From the NCBI RefSeq assembly GCF_022605725.1, contig NC_065547.1, positions 23,787,167-23,851,166 on the forward strand: 64,000 bases of DNA. The letters are read 5' to 3'. The notes beneath the pieces are model-generated. The model was not told the DNA's origin. It was given only the letters and a program-made list of their open reading frames with translations, and did not search any database. Every line of letters starts with the position of its first letter. Within the stretch, counting starts at the first letter, position 1. The stretch comes from Anthonomus grandis grandis (Eukaryota; Arthropoda; Insecta; Coleoptera; Curculionidae). A program made the position numbers and the translations under genes. Shown here piece by piece: positions 47,485 through 58,539 of the stretch.

Positions 47485-47678
47485 GTACCTACTCCTACTT
47501 TTTAACACTTTGTCGAATGTCGAACGTCGAAAACACGTCCACACACTAAAGTCGATCGACTGATCTTTCATGTTTACCGACAAGCGATGGAAAACAAATC
47601 GACATGTCGATCGACTAATTTTGTCGATCGACATCGTCGATTGCAACGTACACACTAAGTCGTCGGTGTGGACGCAGC

Positions 47679-49847
47679 TTAAGTCTCTTTCAAAAGTGGA
47701 ACTGGCATCTTGAATGGATATCTGTTTTTCGTTTAACCAAATTAAGAAAGAACAGTATCAAGCTTCTGAATATTGTCCTTTAATAATTTATTTCTTTTGC
47801 TTGTATGTATGAGGCCGTATAAAGACCAGTTTCTTTCTGAAGAGAGGAAAGATGGCGATTCATTGAAAATTCGAGAGGCCTATAGCATAAGACTGCGATG
47901 TACACAAATATTGCCATCATATAACGGAACAAGTACTATTCGCATTATCCCACAAAGAATTTTAACTAAAATCCAGTTTTTGTTTAAATTGACCTAGATT
48001 TGAGACCACTTTCCCTATATCTACATTTAGTAGATAGAATAAGCCATTTTGGTAATAAAGTCTATGGCTCCATTAGTTGCTCTTTCAATTTTTTTCCTTT
48101 AAAGCGAGCATCAATAAGAAAGAAGATTCGCTTGCTGCCAAGTGAATCGCCTTTGAACAATATTAGTAGCGTTCTTCAACAAGCTTTCGATGATCGAATA
48201 AATCAGGACAACTTGTTGGAGAAGCTTTAATATTTTCAATTTTTTATAAGGAAGGATAAAAGGTACTTCTGATAATAGAGATAACTTTACTAAATTTTTT
48301 AATTTTGATGCAGAATGGAGAATTTACTTGTAAGTTTTTATAAAATACGTCATCCAATACAACTTTTTTATATTTTGTTTTACATTCAGTGTTTTCTATT
48401 ATTACAGAGCTTCATTATTTAGCATCAGGTATGTAGTGCAGGTTAAAAAACATATTTACATTTTTTTAGATTCTTTACTTATTTTTCCAAATAACTTGTC
48501 TTTCATAAAGTTCTTACGTGGTAAATTTAGAGTGTAAGCTGCACAACCAACGCAAAATATATGAAGATATGTTGTAATTATAGTGTGCCAAGCATTTGAT
48601 ATTTAGTAGAATAAGAATTTAATAAAAAGCATAAGAATTTTAGTAAGTTCGTTACTTATATATATTCCTATTTGTTTTGCAGTGCTACTACGATAAACAG
48701 TTTTGTAAAATAAAGGTAAAGGGATGCATATTACAATATTAATGAGTCCATCTCCGAATATATTTGTCCAATCATCTGTTATTGTTAATAACATGAATGG
48801 TTGTAGACATAGTTCATACTCAATTTTGTTTATTGGCAGGGCGTATGAGCTAGGTATTTGGTATGAATGATATGATGTTCCCAATATTGATTTTTAAAAA
48901 GAGATTTTTTTAGAATATTTTAATACAGCTAACTTATCCAAAAACCGACTCAATATCTGTTGGCAGCTATCTTGCGTTTTACTGATGATAATGGAAATTC
49001 GAAAGATAGTGACGTGCTATTTTGGCAAGTTAAAGGGAGATTGGCATCTTCCAATGCTTCTAGCAGCCCATCTTTGTTACTTTCTTTTTTGTTCTGACGT
49101 CGAAGACTTTAAACTTAATTGTATTGCATTGCCATATTTGTTTAATGTTCAAAAGACATTATGAACATTGGTTTAGTATATTAATTATGCCATTTGGAAA
49201 GGCGTATTTAAAACATCAAAACTTATATACAGCTTTTTATCTGGTTGTTCAATATCAAATAATTGCCAAATAGGTGCCGAGACATAGATGCAATAATTTG
49301 GTTCTGCAACAAGGAAGAAAAATCTAATACATACAATAGCTTGCTGCACCTGTTTAACTGATAAAATTCCTTTAATTTATTGAGTATGTGGATAACAATT
49401 ATTATTACTAAATCTTGAATATCTTGAAAAAAAGACCAGTAATGAAAATATTTAAGGAAATTGAAATTCTGCCTTCAAAAAAAGCCTTCAAAAATGTAAT
49501 AAAACATTTATTCCCACTTTTTCCAGAAACCAGCACAATCACTGCTCAAAAATCTTTAAAATTATTGCAGCAAAGTTTTCCCTTTTTATTATTCATTTAT
49601 TTACTGGGCTTAGGATAAGGCTAAATTAAAAGGCGTGCTTAAAAACAGCAAAGTGTCAATATTAAAGAATCTCATTCTTATTTGAATAATTTGGGGATTT
49701 ACCGAAATGCATGTTATGTGGTGTCAAGTCATACCGCTATGTAGTGATCAGAGATTTACCTAAAATCGCTGAGTATTTACAAAGAACTAGTCCTTCCATA
49801 CTTATAGTTTAAATTTAAATTATTTATAAAAAACAATTACATTGCAA
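47679..49847. other. unassigned, some coding-like pieces
   Basis: Plus-strand pieces with coding character but no recognisable family: around 47820-48235 (ending LPSESPLNNISSVLQQAFDD), around 48945-49090 (LIQKPTQYLLAAILRFTDDN then GNSKDSDVLFWQVKGRLASS), and 49415-49618. Stops separate them. They may be remnants of an unidentified element or pseudogene. Confidence 0.3.
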
Positions 49848-49930
49848 TAGAGCGAAACACATGTAACCCGTTATTATATGTTGTAAGACCATGTTCTTTG
49901 TTTTCGTCAATTTTACTTATACAAATTGAG
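49848..49930 (+). repeat. partial second copy of the hammerhead-containing repeat
   Basis: TAGAGCGAAACACATGTAAC then CCGTTATTATATGTTGTAAG matches 46403-46450 (AGAGCGAAACACGTGTAGCC...) in the same orientation. It continues through CTTTGTTTTCGTCAATTTT. It starts in the 3' strand of stem II, so the CTGATGA half is missing and it cannot be a working ribozyme. Confidence 0.7.
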
Positions 49931-51945
49931 ATCTTTTAATAAATTAAAAAAAAAAAACAAAAAGGTATAGTAGACAGAACTACTATAGTAGAGTGCCTCA
50001 TTATGCAAGCATTCTTGGACTAGTTATTAAAACACCTTATCGGGCTTTTATATTAAACATCGTAATCAATTCCAATTGAACTAGCAGTCAGTCGTTGATA
50101 TCGTACCGAACTAAGAACATTTATAAAAATTAAAGACAATTCTTGATCTATTGACCTAAATAAAAATAAAGATAACGTTACGGTAACACAACTACAGCAG
50201 AGCCAAAAGCGGAGACTACCGCATTGCTTCTGTCCCAACGTAAAATCAATACCGGACGGTAAAAATGTCCAGGAGGGTGTCCGGAAGGTTTCTTACAGTT
50301 TTTCCTTACAAAATTAACAGAAATATGTTTAAATAATCGGTGGCGGTTGGGAAGAGAGGTTGTTGTACAGATTCAGTAGTGGGATGACAGAAAAAAATAT
50401 TTAAGCAACATGTATAGGGAATTATTTACTATAATAGGTAAGGCATTTTATATTTTTTTTAAGTAGATAATATTACACTTTTATTTGTGAACACTATATA
50501 GTCTAGAGAGGAGGGACACACAGTTAACTCCAACTAGGCTGAAATGACAGCAGTAAACAAGTACAAAAACACACAATTTTATAATAGCCCAGGCAAGTCC
50601 AAAAATTGGCATTAGTTATTAGAAACGGCTTGACTGGGTTATAATATTAAAATTTATATGCGTTATCCCTATGTTTTATTACAGTATATTTTGTACATTT
50701 TGGAAAACCGCAATGGGAATGTGCGCGTGAGTAAACCAAAAACCAAGAAAAAAAACCAAACCAAAAAAAAGTTTTTAAGGCAACCCAACACGTTCTTTGC
50801 AATTTTATATATGCTAGAGATCTTAAGACTTTTTTCAGTAGTGGTTCCCTAGACTAGAGAACTCAATTTTTGTTTTAATATTTACTGTTTACATTACATG
50901 AAAACTTCATCAATTATTTGAGGGCGTTTACTGGCTTAACCATCCTTTGGCTCGCCCTCCCTTTGCCAACAACATTTCATACATGTGCTTTTCGAAATTA
51001 TCCTTGAAATGTACCTATTACCTATTTTTAGATCAAGTTTTAGACTATAGATAGAGGCTAAACAAAACTTTTTTAAATACAATTTATGGTATGGGAACTC
51101 AATAAAATTAAAAAAAAATAAAAATACCTCGATAATGTTTTTTGTTAAGATAAACGCGACCCTGCACAGAGCACTTTATTTTTTCAATCTCTTAAGGAAA
51201 TGTTTAAATTTTGTTGTGAATGTACCGGATGGCCAACGAATGTAAATGATATAAAACATTTTTAAAAGTATTTTAAATTTCTTTTTAACAAATGAACTTA
51301 ACACAATTGTTAAGTTTCTTAAGTCATGTAGATCAATGTACTTAACTCAATACTTAACTACAGCCTGTAGTCACTATTACATCGGTCAAAACAATTATCG
51401 GTTTTTTATTTTATTTTTTTTCTAAATTCTACAAAAACTCAATTAAATAATAGACATTTATTTCGTCCAGGTTTTAATTTAAAGATACATTTCAAATAAA
51501 TTAATGTGTAGGGATGCAGCATATTTGAAAATCTGAAATGAGGTTCTGGACATCCCCTATAAATATACTCAAGACAGCTATTTGAAGCTTTTCAGTAGAT
51601 TTCACCTGCTTCTAATTACCTTTCGGAGAAAGTTCCACATGTGTTCTAATAAATAGAGGTGCGGTAACCTAACTAGCTAGCAAATTCTAATTAGCTTCCA
51701 AGAATATCGTTACAGAAGATTTTTTGCGAGAGTCAGTTTAACGTAAACATTGAAGGCATCCATATTTTGAAAGTGGTGTAAAAAAAAATCGACAAATTTT
51801 ATAAAAATATTCGGCAGTATAATGATAAGTTTTTCAATTATTGCAGAATGTCTAAAAAATCATTTTTTGTTAACTGTGTTAAAACAAAATATTTAATGTA
51901 TTAATTTAGATGAAAATGACTAAAAACGCGCGTTGCAACTGGAAC
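49931..51945. other. no gene recognised
   Basis: AT-rich spacer, including a run of short ACTTAA-type repeats near 51300-51360. No coding or RNA feature is supported. Confidence 0.5.
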
Positions 51946-51995
51946 GTGTATCGCTTAGAACATTGAAAGGCCTTTCAATGTTCTAAGGTGTATCG
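51946..51995. repeat. 34-bp perfect palindrome flanked by 8-bp direct repeats
   Basis: CTTAGAACATTGAAAGG (51954-51970) is followed without any loop by its exact reverse complement (51971-51987). GTGTATCG stands on both sides (51946-51953 and 51988-51995). The whole looks like an insertion with an 8-base target duplication. Confidence 0.93.
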
Positions 51996-52094
51996 TGATC
52001 TATTTAAGTACATGTGTTGGATAGGACCATCCCGTCGTCCGTGCTGCGTATACCCGCACTTAGTGAGCAAAGATTAATTTAATAAGATAAATAT

Positions 52095-52505
52095 TGTAAC
52101 GAAATTCGGGAACACACTTTTATTGTCAACGTCAAAAACACTAACCTAACTCGCCTTGACTGTCGTTTAATTGTTTCCAAGGTAAAAACTGACTAAACAA
52201 TTAATGTTATATTAACTAATAATTTTAGGAGAATACTGACAGTCAAAGCAAGCAAGTATACAAATTCTAGAAAATAAGAACTACAGGGATTTACAATAAT
52301 ATAACCTAAATAACCTAAATTGGGGCCAAAATGGGGCTCTCGAACAAGATGAACTACTTAAAAACTAAACACTATAGATAAAACTAATGAACCAAACGTA
52401 AGTAGAACCCTAAAGAAACCCTACGAATCAACTTTAACTACAGAATACTAATAAAACTAGTACAAAAACTAGGAAAATAATTAACGTATTCACATTTTCA
52501 TAATA
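52095..52505 (-). repeat. 3' LTR
   Basis: Plus-strand reading starts TGTAACGAAATTCGGGAACA and ends ATTTTCATAATA. Matches 56889-57375 along its length apart from one missing internal block and scattered substitutions. Confidence 0.92.
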
Positions 52506-52520
52506 CTGCTCCCCTCTCAA
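52506..52520 (-). promoter_or_regulatory. polypurine tract
   Basis: On the minus strand TTGAGAGGGGAGCAG lies directly before the 3' LTR, in the position expected for plus-strand DNA priming. It overlaps the last codon and stop of pol. Confidence 0.75.
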
Positions 52521-55358
52521 GTTTGATCGTCCCGATTTGATCGATCAAACATGGGACCACCTGAGTCATAAAAGGGCGCTAGCCGGACGATGTTTACAAT
52601 TTTCATCTTCGTTGTCGGATGTCGCTGGATACGTTACACCACGTCGTTGATTTTGGTGACCACATCGAATGAACCTTCCCAATCCTTCTGGAGCTTTGGT
52701 GACTTGCCCTTCATCCTCCGTGGATTGTATAACCAGACTTTATCCCCAGGCTTAAAACCGGTAGAATTTGCCTTTATGCCATAACGTGATTTCATTCTGT
52801 TACTTCCTAGATGAAGTTTATCCCGTGCTTGTTTGTGAACATGTTTGTAAACGCTCTTGTAAATGGTCGACATACTCCTCAAGTTCATACCCGTAGACAA
52901 CTTTTGCCGGGCTTTTTCCAGTTGACTTGTGGATAGAAGAACGATATGCCAATAGGAATGGTTGTATACAGGTATCCCAGTCGGTTTGCTTAGAGTTTAC
53001 CACCATCCTCAAATAGGTTTCAAATCTTTCAACCGTTCCATCAGACTGAGAGTGTAGTGGAGTTGTACGGGTCTTATTGATTTCCAGCAACTGGCATACT
53101 TGTTGGAATATTTGTGATTCAAAATTTCTTCCTTGGTCTGAATGTATCTCTCTCTGGGTACACGAAATCGACAAATCCAGTTCTGGAACAGGACTTCAGC
53201 TACTGTCGTTGCTTCTTGGTTTGGAATCGGATAAACCTCGGGCCACTTACTAAAGTAATCCATAGCCACAAGAGCATATCGGTTTCCGAAGCTACTAGTA
53301 GGAAAGGGTCCTGCTACGTCTATGGCAATTCGTTCAAAGGGTGCACCAACAAGATACTGCATCATCTTGCCTCTTGTTCGGGTTCTTCGGCCCTTGCTTG
53401 ACGAACACTGCTCACACTGTCGGCACCAGTGTTCAACATCTTGATGACTGTTCAGCCAGTAAAACCGTTCTCTTACTTTTTCCAAAGTCTTACTAACTCC
53501 AAAATGTCCTCCGCCGACACCGCCATGAACAGCTTCAAGAACTTCCGGAATCCGTTTTCGAGGAAGGACTGTCAGATATATCTTTTCTTTTCCATCTACG
53601 CTCTCTCAGACTCTTTTTAATAATCCATCTTTATAACCAATGAATTCCATTAAGACCAATAAGCTTTTAGTTCTGGAGATTTGTCAGAAATATCTTTCCA
53701 TTCTGGTTTTGAAATTTCTCGAGATTTCAGTTCGTAATTAAGACCAAATACTGGGTCATCACACTGATCTTGGATTAAACTAGCTACATCCCACTCTATA
53801 GAACTGTGAAAGCCAATACGATTACAAGTAAATATCTCTGAATGCTGTTTTGATGCTTTGATGTTTGATGTTTCCTTTTTAAAGCAATGTTGACATGTTT
53901 CAATACAGGGTCTTCTCGATAAAGCATCGGCATTTTGGTGATATTCGCCTTTCCTATGTTCTATTCTAAAGTCATACTCTTGTAATTGTTGAAGCCACCT
54001 TGCTATTTGTCCTTCGGGTTCTTTAAACTGAAACAGCCATTTCAATGAAGCATGGTCAGTTCTAAGGATAAATCGTTAACCATACAAATATTTATGGAAA
54101 TGTTCAATAGCTTTTACTGCTGCCAATAGCTCTCGTCTGGTTACACAATAGCTTCTTTCTGGTTTTGATAACGTTTTACTGAAATAAGCTATCACTTGCT
54201 CGCCATCTTCATATTTTTGTGATAGAATGGCCCCAATTCCAACATTACTTGCATCGGTATCCAAAATAAAAGTTTGTCCAGGAATCGGATATGTTAAAAT
54301 TGGAGATGTGCATAGTGCTCTTTTTAACCATTGAAATGCTTCTTCACAGTCTGTTGACCAACTAAATGCCATTTTGTCCTCCGTGAGCTTATGTAGAGGC
54401 TTTGCAAGATTAGCGAAATTTCTTACAAATCTTCTGTAATAGGTACAAAGGCCCAAAAAGCTTCTTAACTGGTGTTTGTCAGTGGGTCGTGGCCAATTTT
54501 CAATTGCTTCTACTTTATCTGGATCAGTCTTAACACCTTTTTCTGATATTACATGGCCAAGGTATCGAACTTTGAAATAAGCAACATTTTTTAGGACTTA
54601 GCTTCAGGTTGGCCTCTCGGAGTTTAACAAATACCTTTTGAATATTCTTCAAATGATCCTCAAATGTTTTTTCCCAGTATGATGACGTCATCCAGATAAA
54701 CTAAACATGATTTATGGAAACATTCCACGTAAAACTGTTTCGATAAGTCTCTCAAAGGTAGTTGGAGCATTGCAGAGACCAAAGGGCATGACTGTAAACT
54801 GCCAAAGTCCTGTTCCAGTCGAGAATGCGGTCTTTTCCTTATCTTCTGGGTGCATCTTTACCTGCCAGTATCCACTCTTTAGATCGAGTGTTGAGAGCCA
54901 TTGTGAACCTGATAGCGTGTCCAGGGTGTCGTCAATTCTTGGTAGGGGATAACTGTCTTTCTTAGTAATGTCATACAGTCGCCGATAGTCTACACAAAAT
55001 CTAGTGGATCAATCCTTTTTCTTCACTAGCACAATTGGAGATGTCCAAGGACTCTGAGAAGGTTCTATTACTCCTTGTGTCCTCATTTCTTAAAGCATTA
55101 AGGAAACTTCTCTTTAAGAATTCTTCGAGGTGCTTGTTTAATCGGAGCATTGTCTCCAGTGTTAATTCGATGCTGCACCAAATCAGTTCTGTTCAGGTCA
55201 TTATCGTGCAAGGAAAACACATCTTGATTTTCTTCAAGAAGACGTCGCAATTTACGACACTGGTCCCTGGTTAAATTGGCAGAAGATTCTTCAAATAGGT
55301 TTTGTAAACATACAGGAAAAGGTCTGTTTGAATAACGACTTCTATCAGCATTTTTCAT
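52517..55358 (-). pseudogene. gypsy pol: RT, RNase H, integrase
   Basis: From 55358: a pre-RT segment (LVQHRINTGDNAPIKQAPRR); RT with FCVDYRRLYDITKKDSYPLP, LSTLDLKSGYWQV (catalytic Asp), MPFGLCNAPTTFERL, and LVYLDDVIILG (YLDD, near 54690); tether GLCTYYRRFVRNFANLAKPL; RNase H with FILDTDASNVGIGAILSQ and IEHRKGEYHQNADALSRRPC. Then integrase: an HHCC finger (SHQDVEHWCRQCEQC), IAIDVAGPF (Asp), HSDQGRNF (Asp), SQSDGTVERFE (Glu), and the C-terminal GFKPGDKVWLYNPRR. It stops at 52517. Catalytic residues survive, but the frame is broken in at least five places, so no polyprotein can form. Confidence 0.93.
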
Positions 55359-55429
55359 GACTGCTACTACTTCAGAGCATACGCCAATGTTCTATCCCTG
55401 TTTCAGGTGTCGATCATATCCTTTTAAAT

Positions 55430-56880
55430 TTACCATTCGAACCAAAACAATAGATTTCTTCTGCGTAGATTACGTCTTAGCTGAAAAAATTCCTTGACCA
55501 TATAGTTTTCCATGGGCTTAATCAAGACAGTTTCTCCCTCTTTTCCTCCAGTTGTAGTATTAAGCACCACCTCTGAATTTGCTGGTATGGTAATATCCTT
55601 GAATAAGTTAACTCTCCTTGGATCTCTTAAAGGCTTGGGGCATTGACGTTTAAGGTGCCCCTCCTCATTGCAATTCCAGCATTGCAATGGTCTTTTAGGT
55701 TTCCTCGCTAATAATGATTCAATCTTCTTTAGGCGGTCTTCGAGATCACTTTCCGAAGTTCTGATTTGTCTTATTCGTGTCTGCCTTCTAGTTGCTTGAA
55801 AAGCTGCCTCATACTCTAGTCCGTGGGCCAAATTTGTTCTCGGAACTCTGTTGGGGCTGGAGGGTAACCCAGATTTACTAATCGAGCAACATCGGCCTCA
55901 AACTGTTGGAGTCCTTCCTCGGGTTGTTGTCTCTAGATTTCAATTGAGCCTGGTACATTTGTTGTAGATGGGCTTCACCGTATCTCATCTTTAAGGTACC
56001 CACCAGTACGTCGAAATTGAGCTGATCCTCAGATGGCACCATTCTTAATATTTCTGTAGCTCCTCCTCTAAGGCTTAGCTTAAGATTGATTGCCTTTTCT
56101 TCGTTATCCCAGCGATTTCCCCTAGCAGCGGCCTCAAATTGATTCAAATAGGTACTCCATGCTTTTTTGCCGTCGAATTTTGGTGGCTTTACTTTCATCA
56201 TTGTTTGCATTCCAGGATGGGGATGAAGAGGAGTCCGTTTTACTTTCATCTCTAGTTCTTGGATCTTTTTTTATATTTATCCCAATTCTTTTTCTACTGT
56301 TGCTTCAAAGTTAGTCATTAATTGTTTCTGATTCTTCTCCAGATCTTCTCAGAAGTTGTAAAACTCGTTCCTCTTGTTTTCTGTCTCATTCCTCCTGCTC
56401 CTTTTTAAGATTATCTTTTAAATTCAGTAAGTCATCTTTCATGGTTCGAATCAGGTCTTCATTTTCTTTCTTCAGGTCAGATTTAGTTGTCTTAAGTAAA
56501 TCTTCCTCTTTCTTGTCTCGCTCTTTTTGTTTTTCCCTCTGTTTACGGTCTCGTTCTTCTTGCTTGCGGTCTCGTTCTTCTTGTTTTTCCTTCTGTTTAC
56601 GGTCTCGTTCTTCTTGTTTGCGGTCTCGTTCTTCTTGTTCTTCCTTCTGTTTACGGTCTCATTCTTCTTGTTTGCCGTCTCGTTCTTCTAGTTCTTCCTT
56701 CTGTTTACGGTCTCGTTCTTCTTGTTCTTTCCTCTTTTTACGCTCTCGTTCTTCTTGTTCTACTTTTTGCTCGTCAAACTTCCTTAATAGCAGCTTCATC
56801 AATTTCTCGATCTACATCTTGGCCTGTTTTCTTGTTAAAGGCATCCACTAAAATGAGCTTCCAAATATCCTTTACTTCTG
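55430..56880 (-). pseudogene. gypsy gag with charged repeat region and zinc knuckle
   Basis: Starts just inside the 5' LTR border (VKDIWKLILVDAFNKKTGQD). It continues into a long Glu/Arg/Lys-rich tandem repeat predicted to be a coiled coil. A capsid-like part follows (PPKFDGKKAWSTYLNQFEAA, AINLKLSLRGGATEILRMVP, LKMRYGEAHLQQMYQAQLKS), then a CCHC zinc knuckle CWNCNEEGHLKRQC near 55640-55680. A protease-like region follows up to 55430. In-frame stops and frameshifts are present. The capsid and knuckle order is that of Ty3/gypsy gag. Confidence 0.87.
56490..56765 (-). repeat. tandem repeat in gag encoding EERDRKQ units
   Basis: Repeated blocks of GGTCTCGTTCTTCTTG on plus; on the coding (minus) strand they give QEERDRKQ-type heptads, about ten copies in two alternating spacer forms (KQKEE and KQEERD). 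The antisense reading is an artificial Ser/Arg/Cys-rich frame. Confidence 0.88.
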
Positions 56881-56886
56881 ACACCA
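56874..56886 (-). promoter_or_regulatory. putative tRNA primer-binding site
   Basis: Two bases inside the 5' LTR the minus strand reads TGGTGTCAGAAGT. It starts with TGG, the complement of the tRNA CCA end. The tRNA is not identified. Confidence 0.6.
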
Positions 56887-56888
56887 AT

Positions 56889-57375
56889 TGTAACAAAATT
56901 CGGGAACACACTTTTATTGTCAACGTCAAAAACACTAACCTAACTCGCCTTGACTGTCGTTTAATTGTTTCCAAGATAAAAACTGACTAAACAATTAAAA
57001 CTGAATCCATGGTCACGAAGCGCGTCCTTTTTAAAACCCGATGGAACAGTTTCGAAATATTTAGAATTATCTACATTATTTTTGCCGAAAGAGACCAATA
57101 ATGTTAGGAGAATACTGACAGTCAATGCAAGCAAGTATACAAATTCTAGAAAATTAGAACTACATGTATTAACAATAATATAACCTAAATTGGGGCCAAA
57201 ATGGGCCTCTCGAACAAGATGAACTACTTAAAAACTAAACACTATAGATAAAAATAATAAACCAAACGTAAGTAGAACCCTAAAGAAACCCTACGAATCA
57301 ACTTTAACTATAGAATACTAATAAAAATAGTACAAAAACTAGGAAAATAATTAACGTATTAATATTTTCATAATA
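56889..57375 (-). repeat. 5' LTR
   Basis: 487 bases, starting TGTAACAAAATTCGGGAACA and ending ATTTTCATAATA on plus. It is the longer of the two LTRs, holding a block (about 57000-57090, with CACGAAGCGCGTCC) missing from the other. Confidence 0.92.
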
Positions 57376-57567
57376 ATATTATAAGAATTAAGGATAAGAT
57401 TGCCTTAATATTGATTGACCATGCGACCACAATAGATTAATAGAAATATTTATTTATGCTGTATTTATTTACTACTATTTATGTCGATTTTAAAAGTCGC
57501 GTCAATATTCTGACTTATAATAATGCCTAGCCTGATAATGATGTGATGACACTGATTTCGCCGGAGC

Positions 57568-58400
57568 TAGGGACGTGCGATATTCATTGATGTTACAAAA
57601 ACATGTATTTTGGTTGATGTTCGATATTTTGCCATCGATAATAACATTTCCGAATATCCTATCAATGTTACCACAAAACATCAAAATAGTTTACTTAAGT
57701 TCAATCTGATGTTTTACTTGTTTTAGTCAATAAATATTTTAGTTTTTACACCGTTTAGAGATTAGTGGAGGAAAAATGAAGATAGTTATTCAAAATTTAA
57801 ACTAAAACTGATGTGAAGTGAGTGTTAAAGTGTGCTAAAAACTTTTGTACTTAGATATTTGGTTGGTGCTAAATAATTTTCGAGAGAGCCTTTAAGTTCT
57901 AATATCACAGCAATGAATACCTTGTGAATTCAATAATCTAAGGTATATACTCAAGTATATACAATATACTCGTATTTGTTCTGGTAAAAAAACTTTTTTT
58001 GTTATGTATTTAAAAATTGAGGTCTGTTTTTAAACATTGCATTAATAAAAGTGCCATTTAAAAAAAATTTGGGGCTATTTTGGTAAAGAAAGTACCCATG
58101 CACAATGCAAATTATATTCCAAAAAATAAAGACTTCTCAAATTTAAAATCCCATCTAAAGAGTATGCACAAATCAATTTATGATCAAATTCAAATTGCAG
58201 GCAAACATTAGCCTCCAATAATAATTCAAAACCTATTAATCAATATTATGATGGTGAAAATGAGAATAGTAACCTCGATAGCAATACTAGTGATTCTAAA
58301 CAAAGCAGTAGAAAACAGTATTTTTTGTCTGAAAATTCTGTTGATTGCTCATCCCAAGACTTTACACCGGCAAGTTCAAATGATTCGATAACACCCTCTC
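57568..58400 (+). pseudogene. hAT-type remnant with BED zinc-finger scrap
   Basis: TAGGGACGTGCGATATTC at 57568 resembles a hAT terminus (consensus CAGGG). About 500 bases on, the plus strand reads GYFGKESTHAQCKLYSKK and, after a shift, FSNLKSHLKSMHKSIYDQI (58060-58190). This is the Cys and HLKxxH half of a BED finger. A Ser/Asn-rich stretch follows and then similarity is lost near 58400. No catalytic domain or 3' terminus is present. Confidence 0.6.
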
Positions 58401-58539
58401 GAGCACTAGTTATTTTTATTAATTTATTTTATTTAGCTTGATAACGGTAGTACATTTAATTACCAAAACGTTGGTTAAAATGAGGTCTATTCAATAATTA
58501 GGTTTTTCGTTCTTTTCAATTTCAATAGGAAAAATTCAT
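58401..58539. other. spacer
   Basis: AT-rich junction between the hAT remnant and the gag remnant. Confidence 0.4.

Larger units (their letters stand above)
46117..47678 (+). mobile_element. PIF/Harbinger transposon with TTAA direct repeats
   Basis: Termini GCTGCGTCCACACC and its reverse complement GGTGTGGACGCAGC, bounded by TTAA on both sides (46113-46116 and 47679-47682). This can be read as the usual TTA duplication plus one shared base. Subterminal DNA at both ends is full of GTCGATCGAC-type motifs, likely transposase-binding sites. Contents: a spliced transposase pseudogene on plus, one antisense exon, and a hammerhead motif. About 1.56 kb, shorter than a complete two-gene Harbinger, so internally deleted. 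Confidence 0.9.
52095..57375 (-). mobile_element. Ty3/gypsy LTR retrotransposon, complete but pseudogenised
   Basis: 5.28 kb on the minus strand between two LTRs, with ATAT on both outer sides (52091-52094 and 57376-57379) as a likely 4-bp target duplication. Order on the minus strand: 5' LTR (57375-56889), primer site, gag, pol (protease region, RT, RNase H, integrase), polypurine tract, 3' LTR (52505-52095). No envelope gene is present. The LTRs are closely similar, but the 3' LTR lacks a block of about 80-90 bases (equivalent to about 57000-57090). Confidence 0.93.

Noticed and set aside
47773..48230. Two adjacent plus-strand open frames that look coding
   Set aside because: Codon character is plausible but there is no recognisable family, and stops lie between them. 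Left as unassigned sequence.
56441..56851. Plus-strand open frame rich in Ser, Arg, Cys and Phe, resembling an SR-type protein
   Set aside because: It is the antisense of the Glu/Arg/Lys repeat in the gypsy gag. The repeat makes the reverse frame open by chance.
52095..57375. Errantivirus-type gypsy with an envelope gene
   Set aside because: Pol ends only a few bases from the 3' LTR and leaves no room for an envelope ORF.
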